This document shows positions 1 to 11,300 of a DNA stretch of 12,258 nucleotides, in pieces; the first letter of the stretch is position 1, and the number at the start of each line of letters is the position of its first letter. Origin of the DNA: Alphaproteobacteria bacterium UBA3307 (GTDB taxonomy: Bacteria > Pseudomonadota > Alphaproteobacteria > RF32 > CAG-239); assembly GCA_002361365.1 (NCBI GenBank), contig DEST01000062.1, positions 1 to 12,258 of the forward strand. The letters are read 5' to 3'. The position numbers and the translations under genes are program-made. The notes beneath the pieces were generated by a model, which worked only from the letters and a program-made list of their open reading frames with translations, ran no database searches and was not told the DNA's origin.

Positions 1-143
1 AATCAATCGAGCAGATTGAGGAATTGTATCACACCGACGAAACTGTAGTTGTTGTTGTTTTTGGGCTCTTACTGCTGTGTGTCTTAGGTATTGCTTTAAT
101 ACCAAACACCAAAAAAGTTCCTGTGGTGAATGCCGATGTCTGA
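1..143 (+). CDS. C-terminal fragment of an integral membrane protein, possibly a transporter (5'-truncated)
   Basis: Only the third frame is open from the left edge: codons run from base 3 to a TGA at 141-143, giving 46 residues, so this is the tail of a gene that begins outside the window. The fragment has an amphipathic charged stretch (SIEQIEELYHTDE), one strongly hydrophobic helix of about 20 residues (TVVVVVFGLLLLCVLGIALI), and a short polar tail with two lysines (PNTKKVPVVNADV). A last transmembrane helix followed by a short tail is the usual ending of major-facilitator-type and other polytopic transporters, but one helix does not identify the family. The coding call is supported by an intrinsic terminator 11 bases after the stop on the same strand. 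It converges with the adhesin operon and is probably transcribed independently. No product name beyond membrane protein is justified. Confidence 0.6.
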   Translation, partial: SIEQIEELYHTDETVVVVVFGLLLLCVLGIALIPNTKKVPVVNADV

Positions 144-154
144 AATTTAAATTT

Positions 155-189
155 CCTCACAGTTCACATAATCACTGTGAGGTTTTTTT
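155..189 (+). terminator. Rho-independent terminator of the upstream membrane-protein gene
   Basis: An 8-base perfect inverted repeat, CCTCACAG (155-162) and CTGTGAGG (175-182), encloses a 12-base loop and is followed directly by seven T residues (183-189). It lies 11 bases after the TGA at 141-143 and points along the plus strand, so it ends transcription of the fragment at the left edge. Confidence 0.88.
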
Positions 190-392
190 AAACAAAAGGC
201 TTAATTTAATAAAAGTGATGTTTTTAGGTTATACTGAGGCAAAACCGAAGTATCCAGCAGCATTACAGGCGTTGTACGTTCCACCGGAACAAATGGATTC
301 TTCACGCTGACACTATATGTTAGTATAGAATAAGTGTGAAACAAGAGGTTATGCTACATACAAAAACAACACTTTTCTTTATTTGAGCGAAA
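190..392. other. Intergenic region without a convincing gene
   Basis: This A+T-rich stretch separates two terminators pointing in opposite directions. A 30-codon plus-strand reading frame from an ATG at 218 to a TGA at 308-310 (begins MFLGYTEAKPKYP) has no Shine-Dalgarno sequence, because the bases before it read TTTAATAAAAGTG. A second start, ATG at 351, has AAGAGG at 343-348 but only 2 bases of spacing and stops after 11 codons. A weak promoter-like pair, TTCACG (301-306) and TATAGA (324-329) 17 bases apart, matches consensus at four of six positions in each box, which is little above chance in such DNA. I see no tRNA, no extended structured RNA and no mobile-element end. Confidence 0.5.
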
Positions 393-429
393 CAAAAAAG
401 CACCCTGAAGAATTGCTCTATCAAGGTGT
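393..429 (-). terminator. Rho-independent terminator of the tpsA-tpsB operon
   Basis: Read on the minus strand, CACCTTGA (428-421) pairs with TCAGGGTG (408-401) with one A-C mismatch. The inner TCT/AGA bases can extend the stem over a 5-base loop with one bulged base. A C and then six T residues (399-394) follow immediately. It lies about 147 bases beyond the transporter stop codon and no other minus-strand gene intervenes, so it is the best candidate for the end of the adhesin-transporter transcript. Read on the plus strand the tract after the stem is TATTTAATTT, a much poorer terminator, which supports the minus direction. Confidence 0.65.
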
Positions 430-575
430 ATTTAATTTAAGTGCTATAACAGCATTTACTATTTCATTTGTGGCAACTTTAGTGGCCTTTGCTTCTTTAT
501 CTACTGTTTTCACAAATTATGTTTTATTCATTTTAATAGCTTTCTTAAATAAAATTTCAATATTATTAGCCGATA
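430..575 (-). other. A+T-rich 3' untranslated spacer after the transporter gene
   Basis: Between the transporter stop codon and the predicted terminator there is no minus-strand reading frame of useful length. The opposite strand is open from a TTG at 383 to a stop at 686-688 and would encode a hydrophobic peptide (for example AITAFTISFVATLVAF). That frame has no ribosome binding site, runs through the predicted terminator and overlaps the last 113 bases of the transporter gene antisense. I therefore treat the region as spacer. Confidence 0.5.
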
Positions 576-2357
576 TTAAAACGGCACAGCGATTAAATCA
601 AAGTGAAAACTCGTATCAGATTCATGATATGTTCCTCTGTTCATCAAAGGAAAACCGACATAAAATCTGGCAGATAAATACTTGTTGATAGCTATACGCA
701 AACCGATACCATCACTTAAAAGGAAATTCTCCCTGTGAGGCTTACCCTCATGATAAAATATTCCGCCATGATCTAAAAAGGTCGCAAATTTAACCGAATC
801 TCTTAAACGGAATGTGTTACCACTGCTACTAAACGGCACATCGATTGTTTCCGGCAAAAACGGTATCGGGAACAGCATTTCCAAACTGGTGTAATATGCG
901 GAAGGCGCCATCAGCAGACTCTCCGAGTATCCTCTCACACTCGAAATACCGCCGATTTGATATTGTTCAACGTACGAAATATTATCCGGAGAATATTGCC
1001 CTCCGGCTTTGATTGTACCGATAATACCCCATGGCAAATAGTGAATATAGTAAGCATCAGTATTAAATTTTGTGAAATGCTCGTTCTCGTGTCTGATTTG
1101 GTCTTTAATCACACCATTGGTTGAATATAATGAGCCATAAAAGACGCTTTTTTCAAAATTATAATTTCCACCTAAACCAATAGCTAGGTTTGTATCCCTA
1201 AAATCTGAATATTTAAATCCGGAAATCTTAGAAGTTGATGTTTTATAATTCAATGATGTATTAACATTCAACTTTCCTTTTGTCGTATCAATCAAAGGAT
1301 GAGAGATATATCCACTGTATGTATTAGTTTTGGCATTTAAGTCAAAATCTTTATACTCTCCGCTGGTTACTTTGCTTTTACCAAACATATACGACACACC
1401 TGCACGAGTTCCGTATCTGTTTACCGGCACATTATAATCAATATAAGGATTAAACGAAGATTTTGCTACATTGAATGCCACCGATAATCTGTCTTGAAAG
1501 CCGATAAGCGAGTCGGTTGAAGCAACTATTCCGCCACGGTGTTCACCGGTTGTATCACGTCCAAAGTTATCAAATGAAGCTGACAAATGGTAAGGCATTT
1601 GCTCCTCTGCCTTTAACGTAATATCTGTTGTTCCGTATTCTTCACCCGGCTTTAACTGAGCACGCATTTTAATACTGCGGGCATTTTTGTTAAATCTTTT
1701 TAAATCTTTTTGCAAATCCTGTAAACTGAAGAGTTCCCCGTCTTTGTGGCTGAATTGAGAGCGCAAATACCATTCTCTGTTGTATTTATTACCATCAATA
1801 GCCAATTTACCGATATGTGCTTCCATTAGCTCTATTTTCAAAACTCCTTCAAGTTTCCCTTCGGTAATAAAAGCGCGAGCGGTAATAAAGCCTTTTTTTA
1901 AGTATTGAGAATTGATGAGCTTAACTAAGTTATTAATATCCTCAATCGTTACATCTTTCTTTTCAACCAAAGATCTGAACTTGTTGATTTCGGCAAACGA
2001 AAAAACTTCTGAATCCGATATATCTACACGATAAATATGTACACTGGGAGCATATTCATTTGTTCTCGCCGGAAGTTTTATTTCGTCCTCTGTTGTATCT
2101 ACCGAGGTATCGTCAGTTTCCTCTGTCTGTACATTACTTCGGCTTTCTCGTGTTTGATAGTATCGTCTGGCACGATTTATGTCCGTCATATCATCAACAG
2201 TTTCGTTTGGTGTTAAAAGTTGCTGATTAACATTGCTTACTTTTTCTCCCGAAGTGGTTTCGGCATACGCATTGCTACTCATTATAAGTGCACTGGTCGA
2301 AATAAAGGTGCTACAAACCAGAGCTTGCCAAAACAGTTTTTTTGAGTTCATTAACAT
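576..2357 (-). CDS. TpsB-type outer-membrane transporter of a two-partner secretion system (ShlB/FhaC/HecB family)
   Basis: This 593-residue protein would export the adjacent giant adhesin across the outer membrane. A Sec signal peptide is visible: MLMNSKK, a hydrophobic core to about residue 26, and probable cleavage after NAYA (A32/E33). Residues 33-103 form an acidic, Thr/Ser-rich linker with a basic patch (NRARRYYQTRE, 61-71), the place where FhaC has its plug helix and linker. Residues about 105-188 match POTRA_2 (YLKKGFITARAFI and EGVLKIELMEAHIGKL). A second POTRA-like unit follows to about 252. The rest is a ShlB-type beta-barrel that opens with PYHLSASFDNFGRDTTGEHR. The conserved L6 motif of the Omp85/TpsB superfamily appears as IGGISSVRGY (468-477), and the barrel ends in Phe593 as outer-membrane proteins do. 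The start is set by AAAAGGA 9 bases before ATG at 2357; the second ATG (residue 3) would be 15 bases away. Length and domain order are normal, and no break is seen. Confidence 0.95.
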   Translation of the reverse strand: MLMNSKKLFWQALVCSTFISTSALIMSSNAYAETTSGEKVSNVNQQLLTPNETVDDMTDINRARRYYQTRESRSNVQTEETDDTSVDTTEDEIKLPARTNEYAPSVHIYRVDISDSEVFSFAEINKFRSLVEKKDVTIEDINNLVKLINSQYLKKGFITARAFITEGKLEGVLKIELMEAHIGKLAIDGNKYNREWYLRSQFSHKDGELFSLQDLQKDLKRFNKNARSIKMRAQLKPGEEYGTTDITLKAEEQMPYHLSASFDNFGRDTTGEHRGGIVASTDSLIGFQDRLSVAFNVAKSSFNPYIDYNVPVNRYGTRAGVSYMFGKSKVTSGEYKDFDLNAKTNTYSGYISHPLIDTTKGKLNVNTSLNYKTSTSKISGFKYSDFRDTNLAIGLGGNYNFEKSVFYGSLYSTNGVIKDQIRHENEHFTKFNTDAYYIHYLPWGIIGTIKAGGQYSPDNISYVEQYQIGGISSVRGYSESLLMAPSAYYTSLEMLFPIPFLPETIDVPFSSSGNTFRLRDSVKFATFLDHGGIFYHEGKPHRENFLLSDGIGLRIAINKYLSARFYVGFPLMNRGTYHESDTSFHFDLIAVPF

Positions 2358-2366
2358 TGTTCTAAG

Positions 2367-2373
2367 TCCTTTT
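2367..2373 (-). promoter_or_regulatory. Shine-Dalgarno site of the transporter gene
   Basis: The minus strand reads AAAAGGA at 2373-2367, 9 bases upstream of the ATG at 2357-2355. It falls in the 28-base gap after the adhesin stop codon (TAA, 2388-2386). No promoter or terminator fits in that gap, so the two genes are probably on one transcript with independent translation starts. The site selects the first of two closely spaced ATG codons. Confidence 0.75.
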
Positions 2374-2385
2374 AATTACAGAGAT

Positions 2386-5300
2386 TTATTTTCCAAGAAT
2401 AGCCGCTACATCTATCTTCAGAATTGTATTTTCAGCTTTTTGGCGGTTGTCTTTGCCTTTTTTCTTCTTTTCATTATCTTGGCTGAAATTATGGTTTACC
2501 GGTCTATACGGTGTTCTTTGTCGGATAATATCCATAACATTTATGTGGTTTATCAATGTACCATTATCATCAGTGACAAGATGATCTCGAGAACCAACGG
2601 CAGATGAGATATAATCCGATACGGTAGAATTATTATAAAGCGAATCATCTGCTTCATCTATAATTGCTTTGCCGTGATACGAATTTCTTAAAGCGGTTTC
2701 TGAGGCTAATGTTATTTCTCCTTCCATACTTGTTGCATACGCTTCTTTATTAACAAGAGTATTCATACTGTGTCTGGTTACATTTTGAGATTCCGTTCTG
2801 ATATTATTGCTCTTATCAACAATTAAATGCATCGGCTTTTTGGTCAAATACAGCTGCGTTGTTGCATAAGGATACGCTTCTAAACTTGTATTGTCTACGA
2901 CAATATTTTTGCTTGCCGTATCAATCGTTCCTTTAGTCTTAATATCCCCCGTAATATTAACATTTTCCGATTTTGTTGTTAAGGCTAATTTATCCGTGCT
3001 CAGATTGGCAATATTTACATCGTTAGTTGCCGTAATTTTTGTATCATCGGCAGTAACATTTCCATAATTCGCCGCAGCTCCGGTGTTATTAAGGTTGGCA
3101 ACATTTCCGGCTGTAATATTTACTTTATTACCTTCGGCAAGTTTCATATTCAGAGCTTTATCTTCCCCGATTGAATCACCGGCGGTTAGATTAGCATTTT
3201 TAACTGACATATTCGTATCATTCGTATCAAGTCCGTTTGTAATGCTTTGCGATGATGTAATATCAGCCGTATCGGTATAGTCTGCCGTATTACCGCTGAC
3301 AGTTCCGATATGCAAGTCATTAGAAGTATTGACAGATAAATTATCAACCTTTGCATTGATGTTACCATCTAACTTCATTTCTGCAATTTCAATATTTTCA
3401 GCATCCGCATTCAAATCACCGTTAATGGTTGCATCGGCAATTACAATATTTTCGTTAGCATCAATATTTGCATCACCGCTTACGTCTAACTTGTCGCTGA
3501 CAGTAGTGTTGTCAGAAGTATTGGTAAAGTTACCGTCTACTGTTAACGTAGAAATATTTGTGTCTTTCTGACTTTCAAATCTTGCATCACCGTGGATAAC
3601 CGTATCTTTAACGATAATATCATCATCGGAGGTTGCATTTACCAATGCTAGATACGCTTCTTCATCTGTCAGGTGCTCAGCTTCAGCATTTTCAAACGTA
3701 GTTTTGCCCAACGAGTGAATAACAGAGAAGTCTGTTGTAATATTGTCTGAAATTGTTACATCGCGACCGCCTGCAAAAATAGAACCTGCGGTTACATTAC
3801 TCATTTTAACATCTGCATCAGTGCCTATGGCAATATATGTTGAATGTGTATCATTATCAGATTTAATATTATTCGCCGTAATATTTGCTTTGCTGACAAG
3901 TTTAATATCACCTTCGGCTGTAATGTTATTGGCTATAATAGCAGTGTTGCCTTCGGTACTGATATCCGATATACCGGATGTCTCACCTTGTGCAATGTTT
4001 AAAACATCGCCAACGCCTTTGATATAAGCTTGGTTTGCGGTATATGCCAAACCTTTACCGGCATCAGTAGAAGTTGTTTCTACTACAAAATATCTGTCGG
4101 CAGAACCGATTCCTTTACCAACGGCATTCAAAACAATGTTTTCAGCTTTGATATTGGTAATTTCTTCTTCAGGTATATCTTCTAAAACATTGCGATATTC
4201 TATTGTCTTCCGAGTAATATTGCCGGCAGAAGTCAACTCAACATTACCTAATGAACCCGTGCCGTTTGTTGTATCAATTCGGCTGATTTTCAAACCTTTT
4301 CCGGCATCATCGGTCTTCAAATACACATTGCTGCCGCCTTTTGAAAGAACCGTAATTTCTCTGTTCGCAGTCACATTAATAGCCGAATTTTGTTCTCCGA
4401 CATCGCCAACCGCATTAACGATTATTCTTTCACCGGAAACTGAAGATGTATCAAAAGCGTTCTTAACGGCTCCTTCAGAGTTAATCGTCACATTGTTGGT
4501 TGCTTGAATGATGCCGATTTTCAGGTCTTTTGTGCCGGTAAGTTTTTCTGCACCTGTTTCATCAGCCGGAGCAATCTCGGAAATAAGCGAAACATTGACA
4601 TCTCCCCAACCGGCAACATTTTCTGTGCCTTTATAACCTGCGGAAGCACTAAGCACACCATCAAGATTGACCAGCATATTTTCAATGTTTCCGTAAGTCG
4701 AAACCAAATTCATATCACCGCCGGCATATAAGTTATATACTCTGGCTGCATCGGTAATTGCAGAAGCAATGATACCGAAGTTTGCATTCAGATTAAGCGA
4801 ACCTGTTGCAGAGCTGATTAAATCAACATACATCGTATTAGCAGACTTCAGATAAACATCGTCGTTTGCCTGAACATTAAAAATACCGGCATTGGCAAAC
4901 GTTAATGGTATATCAGGAGACCCGATTTCACCGTTAATAGCTTTCAATACGATATCACCGCCGTAGATATGTTCATTCAAATATGTTCCGGTACTGTCAG
5001 CCGCATATATAGAACCATTCTTTGATTCCAAATTGATAATACCTTTATTGTCTGAAATCAGCGATTTAACCGTAAAGCTACCATCAGAAACAAAAGTTAT
5101 ATCATCGCTCGCTCTGGCACTTAAAGTGCCAACCTTGAGATTGGAGCCGTTGTCTTTAGCTTGGGAAATATCAAAATTAACACTACCGGCACTCAAGAGC
5201 AAATCATCGGCTACCACTTTAAGTGTTTTATCTTTCATATCCATATTGCCGGTAACCGTCGATAATTGAACATTTTTACCGCTGATATCAATATTGCTCA

Positions 5301-8300
5301 CATCACTGTACGGATAACGAACATACACATCATTTTCAGCTTTAGCCGTTAACGTTCCATCATTAACAATTTCAATCATCAACGGTCTGATTGTCCCGAT
5401 TTCATCAAGAGCTTGTCCGATATTGTTGCCCGATGTCAGGTTGATATTGTTTGCCGTAATAACATTGTTCAAAGAGTTTGTCATAATGCTTCCTTGCGAA
5501 GTTATATTAACATCGCCGCTTAAAGCGCTGATGCTGTTGTTCATCACTACATCACTCTTTGAAGTTATGTTGATTTCCGGCTTGTCAAAACCTTGGAAAT
5601 TAACGGTAATAGCTTCTTTTTTCACCTCGTATGTCGGCTTATAATTAACATAGACGGTTTCATACAATTTACCGCAGAACAATTCTACAATCCAAGAACG
5701 TTCAACATAGCGTTTATAAGAGTAAGAACCATCATCTTTCGTTATTGTCCAAGCATCGTCACCAGGGGTATATGTTGTGGAATATACTGTTGCACCGTCT
5801 GCTCTTGTTGTTTTTGATGATGTTCCCCATGTTCCGTTGTTATCACCCGTTGAGGTGAAACTAATTCCGTCTTCACCAACATAAGCCGTATGTGTATCGG
5901 CATGCTTAGTTAAAAATCCGTCTGTCAATTCAGATTGTGTTAAATTTTCATACTGAGAATAATTCGGCACTATTATCTCAGGGACCGCCTCGTCTGGATT
6001 ACTACTGGAGTATGCAGCTACCTTCTGTTTACCAACCTTAAAGTCATTAATGGTCAGCTTACCTTGCATCTTGGTATCAGCACCCAACGAATTTGTTACC
6101 AAATTATAATCGGAATTATTAACAACATCAATATGTCCGTAACCATTCATCAAAACAATCTTTCCGGTGTTTTGAGTGCTGATAACATTACCTGTCAATG
6201 TGATGTCGCCGCCGGATGTATTGGCTTTGAACAAATATATATCACCGGCAATATTGCTTGTATTGCTCTCATCAGTCGGTTTGAAATAAGCTCTGATGGC
6301 CTGCATCGCGTTAACATCAGCATTATCATTGACCTGAGGCAAATTAATGTAGTAATACTCGGTGATTTTTTCTCCTTGTTTGGAGGTTTTTCCTTTTTCC
6401 ATTTTGGTTTCAGCACCGTTCATAACCTGATAATAGTTACCATCTTCTTTTTTGATAACGGAAAATTCAGGTATTTCTACTTTTTTGAGTTCGGTTCCGC
6501 TCTGCAACAAACCATTCACGTCAATAGTTTTTGCCGCAATATCAATATCGCCTGCCGCGACAATGGCTCCCGTACCTAACGAACCGCCGAGTTTTTGCTC
6601 TTGATTGATATAAAGCTGATTATAAGCACCGTTCGGAACTTTCATATGCAAATCTCTAACCGTGAGGTTACCTTGCGTAATTACATCACCGGTGCGGTTG
6701 GTTACATCAAATACGCCCGAAACGTTTTCAACATTACCCTGCAAAACAATATCCCCGGCATTAGTAATCTTATCTATATTTATAGTCGGGTCGTTTTTAT
6801 CAACGCTGTTAACAATGTTGATAGTAGGTACTTCATAAGGACTTGCATTTATTATATTTTTGGTAATATTTCCGCCCACATTACCATTAATGCCGTATTT
6901 CAAATTGCGGTCAATAATCAAATTGTTATAGTAAACATTACTGACGCTTTTATTTTCAATATCAATAGCAAAACTACCTGCGCCGGCAGCTGTGATTGAG
7001 CCGTTTCCGGTTGCAGTAGCACCATTGATATTGGTTTCACCGGAGCGAACAACAACATCATCAACATTAATACTGTAAACAGGAATAGCTTCCGTTTCCG
7101 CTAGAGCTTGCTGCGCCTTTGCATCAGCTATTTGAGCATCTAGAGAAGCAATGTGTGTCTGATAGTCAATAGTTGTCTTTTCTATTTCAATTTCAATATC
7201 ATTTATTGCATCTTTTGCCTTCTGCATTGCTGCAATATGCGTTTTTATGGTATTATTATTCGTTTCTATCAGTTCTTTATAATTAGTAATTTCAGTAGGC
7301 AGTGCATCTTGCTTTTTGAGCAATTCTCCCCAGGCGGTACCAAAAGCTGCTGAGTTTTCGTCACTTGGATTTGAGACCTTGTTTTTATAAGCAACTATCA
7401 ACGCCTGAACTTCCGGTATTGAACCATACTTTTCTGCATACTCTTCTGTACCTATATTCTTCACATCTGTTATTGCATTCTGAATATCTGTCAAAAGTTT
7501 GGCAGCACTTTCTTTTTGTCCGGTCAAAACTTTATTCTGCGTTTCCAATTGTCCTTTTGCTGTTTCGGACTTTTTATAATCAGCTTCATGATTTGATTTT
7601 TCAGTACTTTTTTTCTGAATATACTCATTATGTACTTTTGTTAAATTGGTTTTGCTCTCTTCATAAGAATCTATATCAACCTGAAGATCGGCAGATGTAA
7701 TTACATCGATTTGTTTTTGTGATACTGAAATCGCGTCATTTTCCGATGTAGCCTCTCCGTTTTCATCAATTACAAGGTGTTTATATGCGCCCAATCCGCT
7801 TTCGACTTTACCGTCTATAACAATGCTTGAGGTATTTTTATCGGTGGTATATTCATTGCCCGAACCATGATACGGAATAAATCCGAGCTGATAAGCCAGC
7901 GCATCGCGTTTTGCCCGCAGTTTTTGTGTAGAACTCAACGCGGTGATATTCACAGAATCGAATGCCTTAACTTCAGTGCCGGAAGCAATCGTGACAACAG
8001 CTTTTGAATCCTTGTTATGAGCATCGGCTTTTCCGCCAACAATAGAAATCAAACCGCCGGTTTCTGCATTGATATATGCTTCCAAACTCTTATTGCTGAG
8101 AGCGGAAATGTTTGTATCTCTGCCGCTTACTGATTTTACACCTTCGTCGATTATAACTGTGGCTGTTTGCTTACTGCTTGTAGCGTTACTTTCGCCACCC
8201 GCACCTGCTAAACCGCCGTATGATTCAGAGTTTACTTTCGTATATATGTCAACATCGTTTCTTGCGGTATAACTAATATGGTCATCTCTGGTGGTTATAT

Positions 8301-11300
8301 CCTTGTTTGCTACTTTTACATCAGCATTTGCCGTCAGTTTGACAATGGAATCCGTATCCGCACCGGCAATACCACCATGTGCATACAAATCGGCTTTTTC
8401 GTTAATATTGGCAATGTTATACGCACTAACATCAACGCTTCCGCTTCCGAAATCGCCTTCGGCATGAGCTCTGTTTCCTCCCAGTTTGGCTGATGTGCTC
8501 ATCGTCAGCTCATCTTTTATTGAACCGCCGGAACCGGTAGTAGCCAATCCGCCGGCACCGCCGTATAAATCGTAGCCATATACAGATGCTTTGCTGATTT
8601 CATTTGCAGCTTTAACCACTATATTTTTCTTTGAAGTAACATCTGCTTCAGAATCAGCCGTCACCGTAGAATTAACCGTATTCCTGATTTTCGGTATTGC
8701 GACTGTGACAACACCATAAGAATCAGATTTAACATAACTCTTGTACTTATTCATTGTGTCGGCTGCAAGCGAATATCCGCCTTCTATTGCCGAAATATCA
8801 TAATTTTTGCCGACATAACTTTTATTGGTCGATTTTATATCTGTTTCCGCCTTGGAAGCAGATATACTCAATATCGCACCGGCACCGGCATACACCGTAG
8901 AATTTGCATCATTTACAGCCGTTGAAGAAATTTCAATCGAGGCAGCCTTAATTGCTTTAGCTGTGTCGGCATCTTTAATGTTTACACCCGATGTTTGGTC
9001 AATGTTTGACGTACCATTGGCTCCGCCGGCCGATACACCGCCATAAGCTCGACCATTCGATTCCGTATCGGCTTTATTAACTGCATTTGAAGTTATAGAA
9101 AGTTTTTTAGTTGTTTCAGCACTGAAATTTTTACCGATATTAACAGTGTTATCTTTACCACTGGTAGCGGTTGAAAGCGCAGCACCACCGCCGCCGACGC
9201 CTCCGGTAGCCGCCCAAGCTTCGGCTCTCGTTTTTTCATTTGTATCCGTTTTGATGATAATATCACTGTCTTCTGAAGTCAGCGTTACATTGTCACCAAA
9301 GTCTATTCTGGTCGCACCAATGCTTTTGGCATTAGCAACCGACATACCAACAACAACACCGCCAAATGAACCTGACCACGCATACGCTTTGTTATCCGAA
9401 TGTGAATTTGCACCGATATTTAAGTTTTTCACGGCGTTAATGACAGCACCGTCATTAACATACGCATTGGTTGTTTTATCAGATTTAAGCACAGCTACAC
9501 TGCCGTTGCCGGAAAAAATTCCGCCGGTTGCAGCATAGGCATCTAAACGGTGTTTATCTTCAGAATTTGCACTGATTTGTACTTTATCTGCCGCAATTTT
9601 TGTACCATTTTGAACAAATGCGTTAGTCGTGGTTTTATCTTCTGCTACGGTAACCGAAACACCGATAGCTGCCCCACCGGCAGCAACACCTACGCTTTCA
9701 AGCTTAACATCATTGGTATTTTGCGCTGCAATATTTAAGTTTTTGACATTTAATTGCGCCGCCGTATCAATAAAGGCTGCCGTCCCTTTTCTGTCTGTTC
9801 CGCCAATAACTTCACGATTTGTCAAATTATATAAGCTGCCGCTAACCTGTTCCTTATCAGCTAATCTTGTACCTTTCGACTGATTTTTAATTCTCCCCAA
9901 AGCTCCATTATAAGCATCTTGATATGCTTTATTTGCCGACGTATTTCTTTCTCCTGCAGCTTTAGACATCTCATCTTTTTGTTTTTGTGCGCCATCAAAA
10001 GTCTTACGTTCTTCTTCGCTTTGGTTGTCATAATTGTTGGTTGAAGCATTATCTTCTTTGTCACCAATATGAACATAAACCGCACCACCGGATAAAGCGC
10101 CGGCGCCACCACCGACAATTACACCTAAGGCATCAACTGTTTCAGAACTGTTGGCTGAAATGTTCACATTTGCATTTTCTCCTTCAATAACCGTACCGGT
10201 ACCAACAGATGCCAACACCGTGTTATGAATTTCATTACCACCGACAGAAGCGCCGACACCGACTAAACCGCCGGCACCGCCGCCAACGCTTTCATATATT
10301 TTGGAAATGTCTGTGGCATTTAAGTTCAAATGTCCCTCATCGGCAAGTTTAATTACATTATTGGCGCCGATATGTGCAACTGTTCTATTTTCAATGCCGC
10401 TCCACAAAACGCTTCCGGCAATTCCGGCATATAATCCGAACGAACCGGAGGCAACAATCATTTTGTTTGCTTCTTCAGTCTTACCCAGATAGGTTTCCGT
10501 TTTGGCATTAATATCAACATTTTTTGCCTCAATGGTAACGCCATCACCGGTATATGCCTCGGTTGTGGACTTAAAGTTATTAACATCTACCGAAGCGCCA
10601 AACGCTGCCGCTCCACCGACTGCACCGGCACCGGTAAACGAAGTCAGCGTGATTTTATTTTGAGCATCAATATCAACATCATCCGCTTTTACCTTTGCGC
10701 CATCTGAAATATACGCATGCACAAAGGTATCCACATCATTAACCAATACCGTTCCGCTCACACCGGCAACACCCGCGCCGGCAAAACCGGCAGCCACAAT
10801 ATGGTCATATATTTGTTCGCCTTTGGCCTTTACATCAATATCACTGACCTGAATGTCAGAACCGCCGATATAAGCATCAATTGTGCTCGTAACGGAATTA
10901 ACCATAACCGTTGCACCAACACCGGCCGTACCGCCAACAGATATGGTACCGGCAATCGGGTGAACAAACGTTACCTTATCTGAGGCATCAATGACAGCTT
11001 TATTACCTTTCAATATACCGTCAGCATAGGCCTTAATCGTGTTATTGACATAGTTCACGTTTTCAACACCGACAACACTCACTGTGCCTGCAGCTGCACC
11101 GGATACGGTTGTATATTCGTATGTGCTGTCTGCTTTAGACTTTACGTCAAGTTCCTTAAATTCTGCATTTACACCGGTTGCTTTTGATTCGGCGGTGTAT
11201 CTGATGACATCATTTACTGCAGATAAACCGACACCAACCGAACCACCGCCTCCTGCCGAACCGGTAATGGTCTGCATATTTGCTTTTGCTTCGGTATTTG

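Noticed and set aside
77..310. Plus-strand frame of 77 codons from a GTG at 77
   Set aside because: Its first part overlaps the C-terminal coding fragment in another frame and it reads straight through the strong terminator at 155-189. There is no ribosome binding site at the GTG or at the internal ATG at 218.
301..351. Possible promoter (TTCACG, 17 bases, TATAGA) and start codon ATG at 351 with AAGAGG
   Set aside because: Both boxes match only four of six positions, the Shine-Dalgarno spacing is 2 bases, and the frame stops after 11 codons.
2233..2607. Plus-strand frame of 124 codons opposite the junction of the two genes
   Set aside because: It is antisense to the signal peptide of the transporter and the C-terminus of the adhesin, both well supported. 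Its hydrophobicity comes from the reverse complement of Lys/Glu codons.
6064..6579. Plus-strand frame of 171 codons, the longest antisense frame in the adhesin
   Set aside because: It lies wholly inside the adhesin frame, which shows continuous family-like sequence. The antisense product has no domain I recognise and no ribosome binding site was evident.
10260..10285. GCC/CCG-rich runs on the plus strand that look like simple repeats or GC islands (also near 8545, 9185 and 11400)
   Set aside because: They are the complement of Gly/Ala codons in the hydrophobic strand of the 53-residue repeats and need no other explanation.
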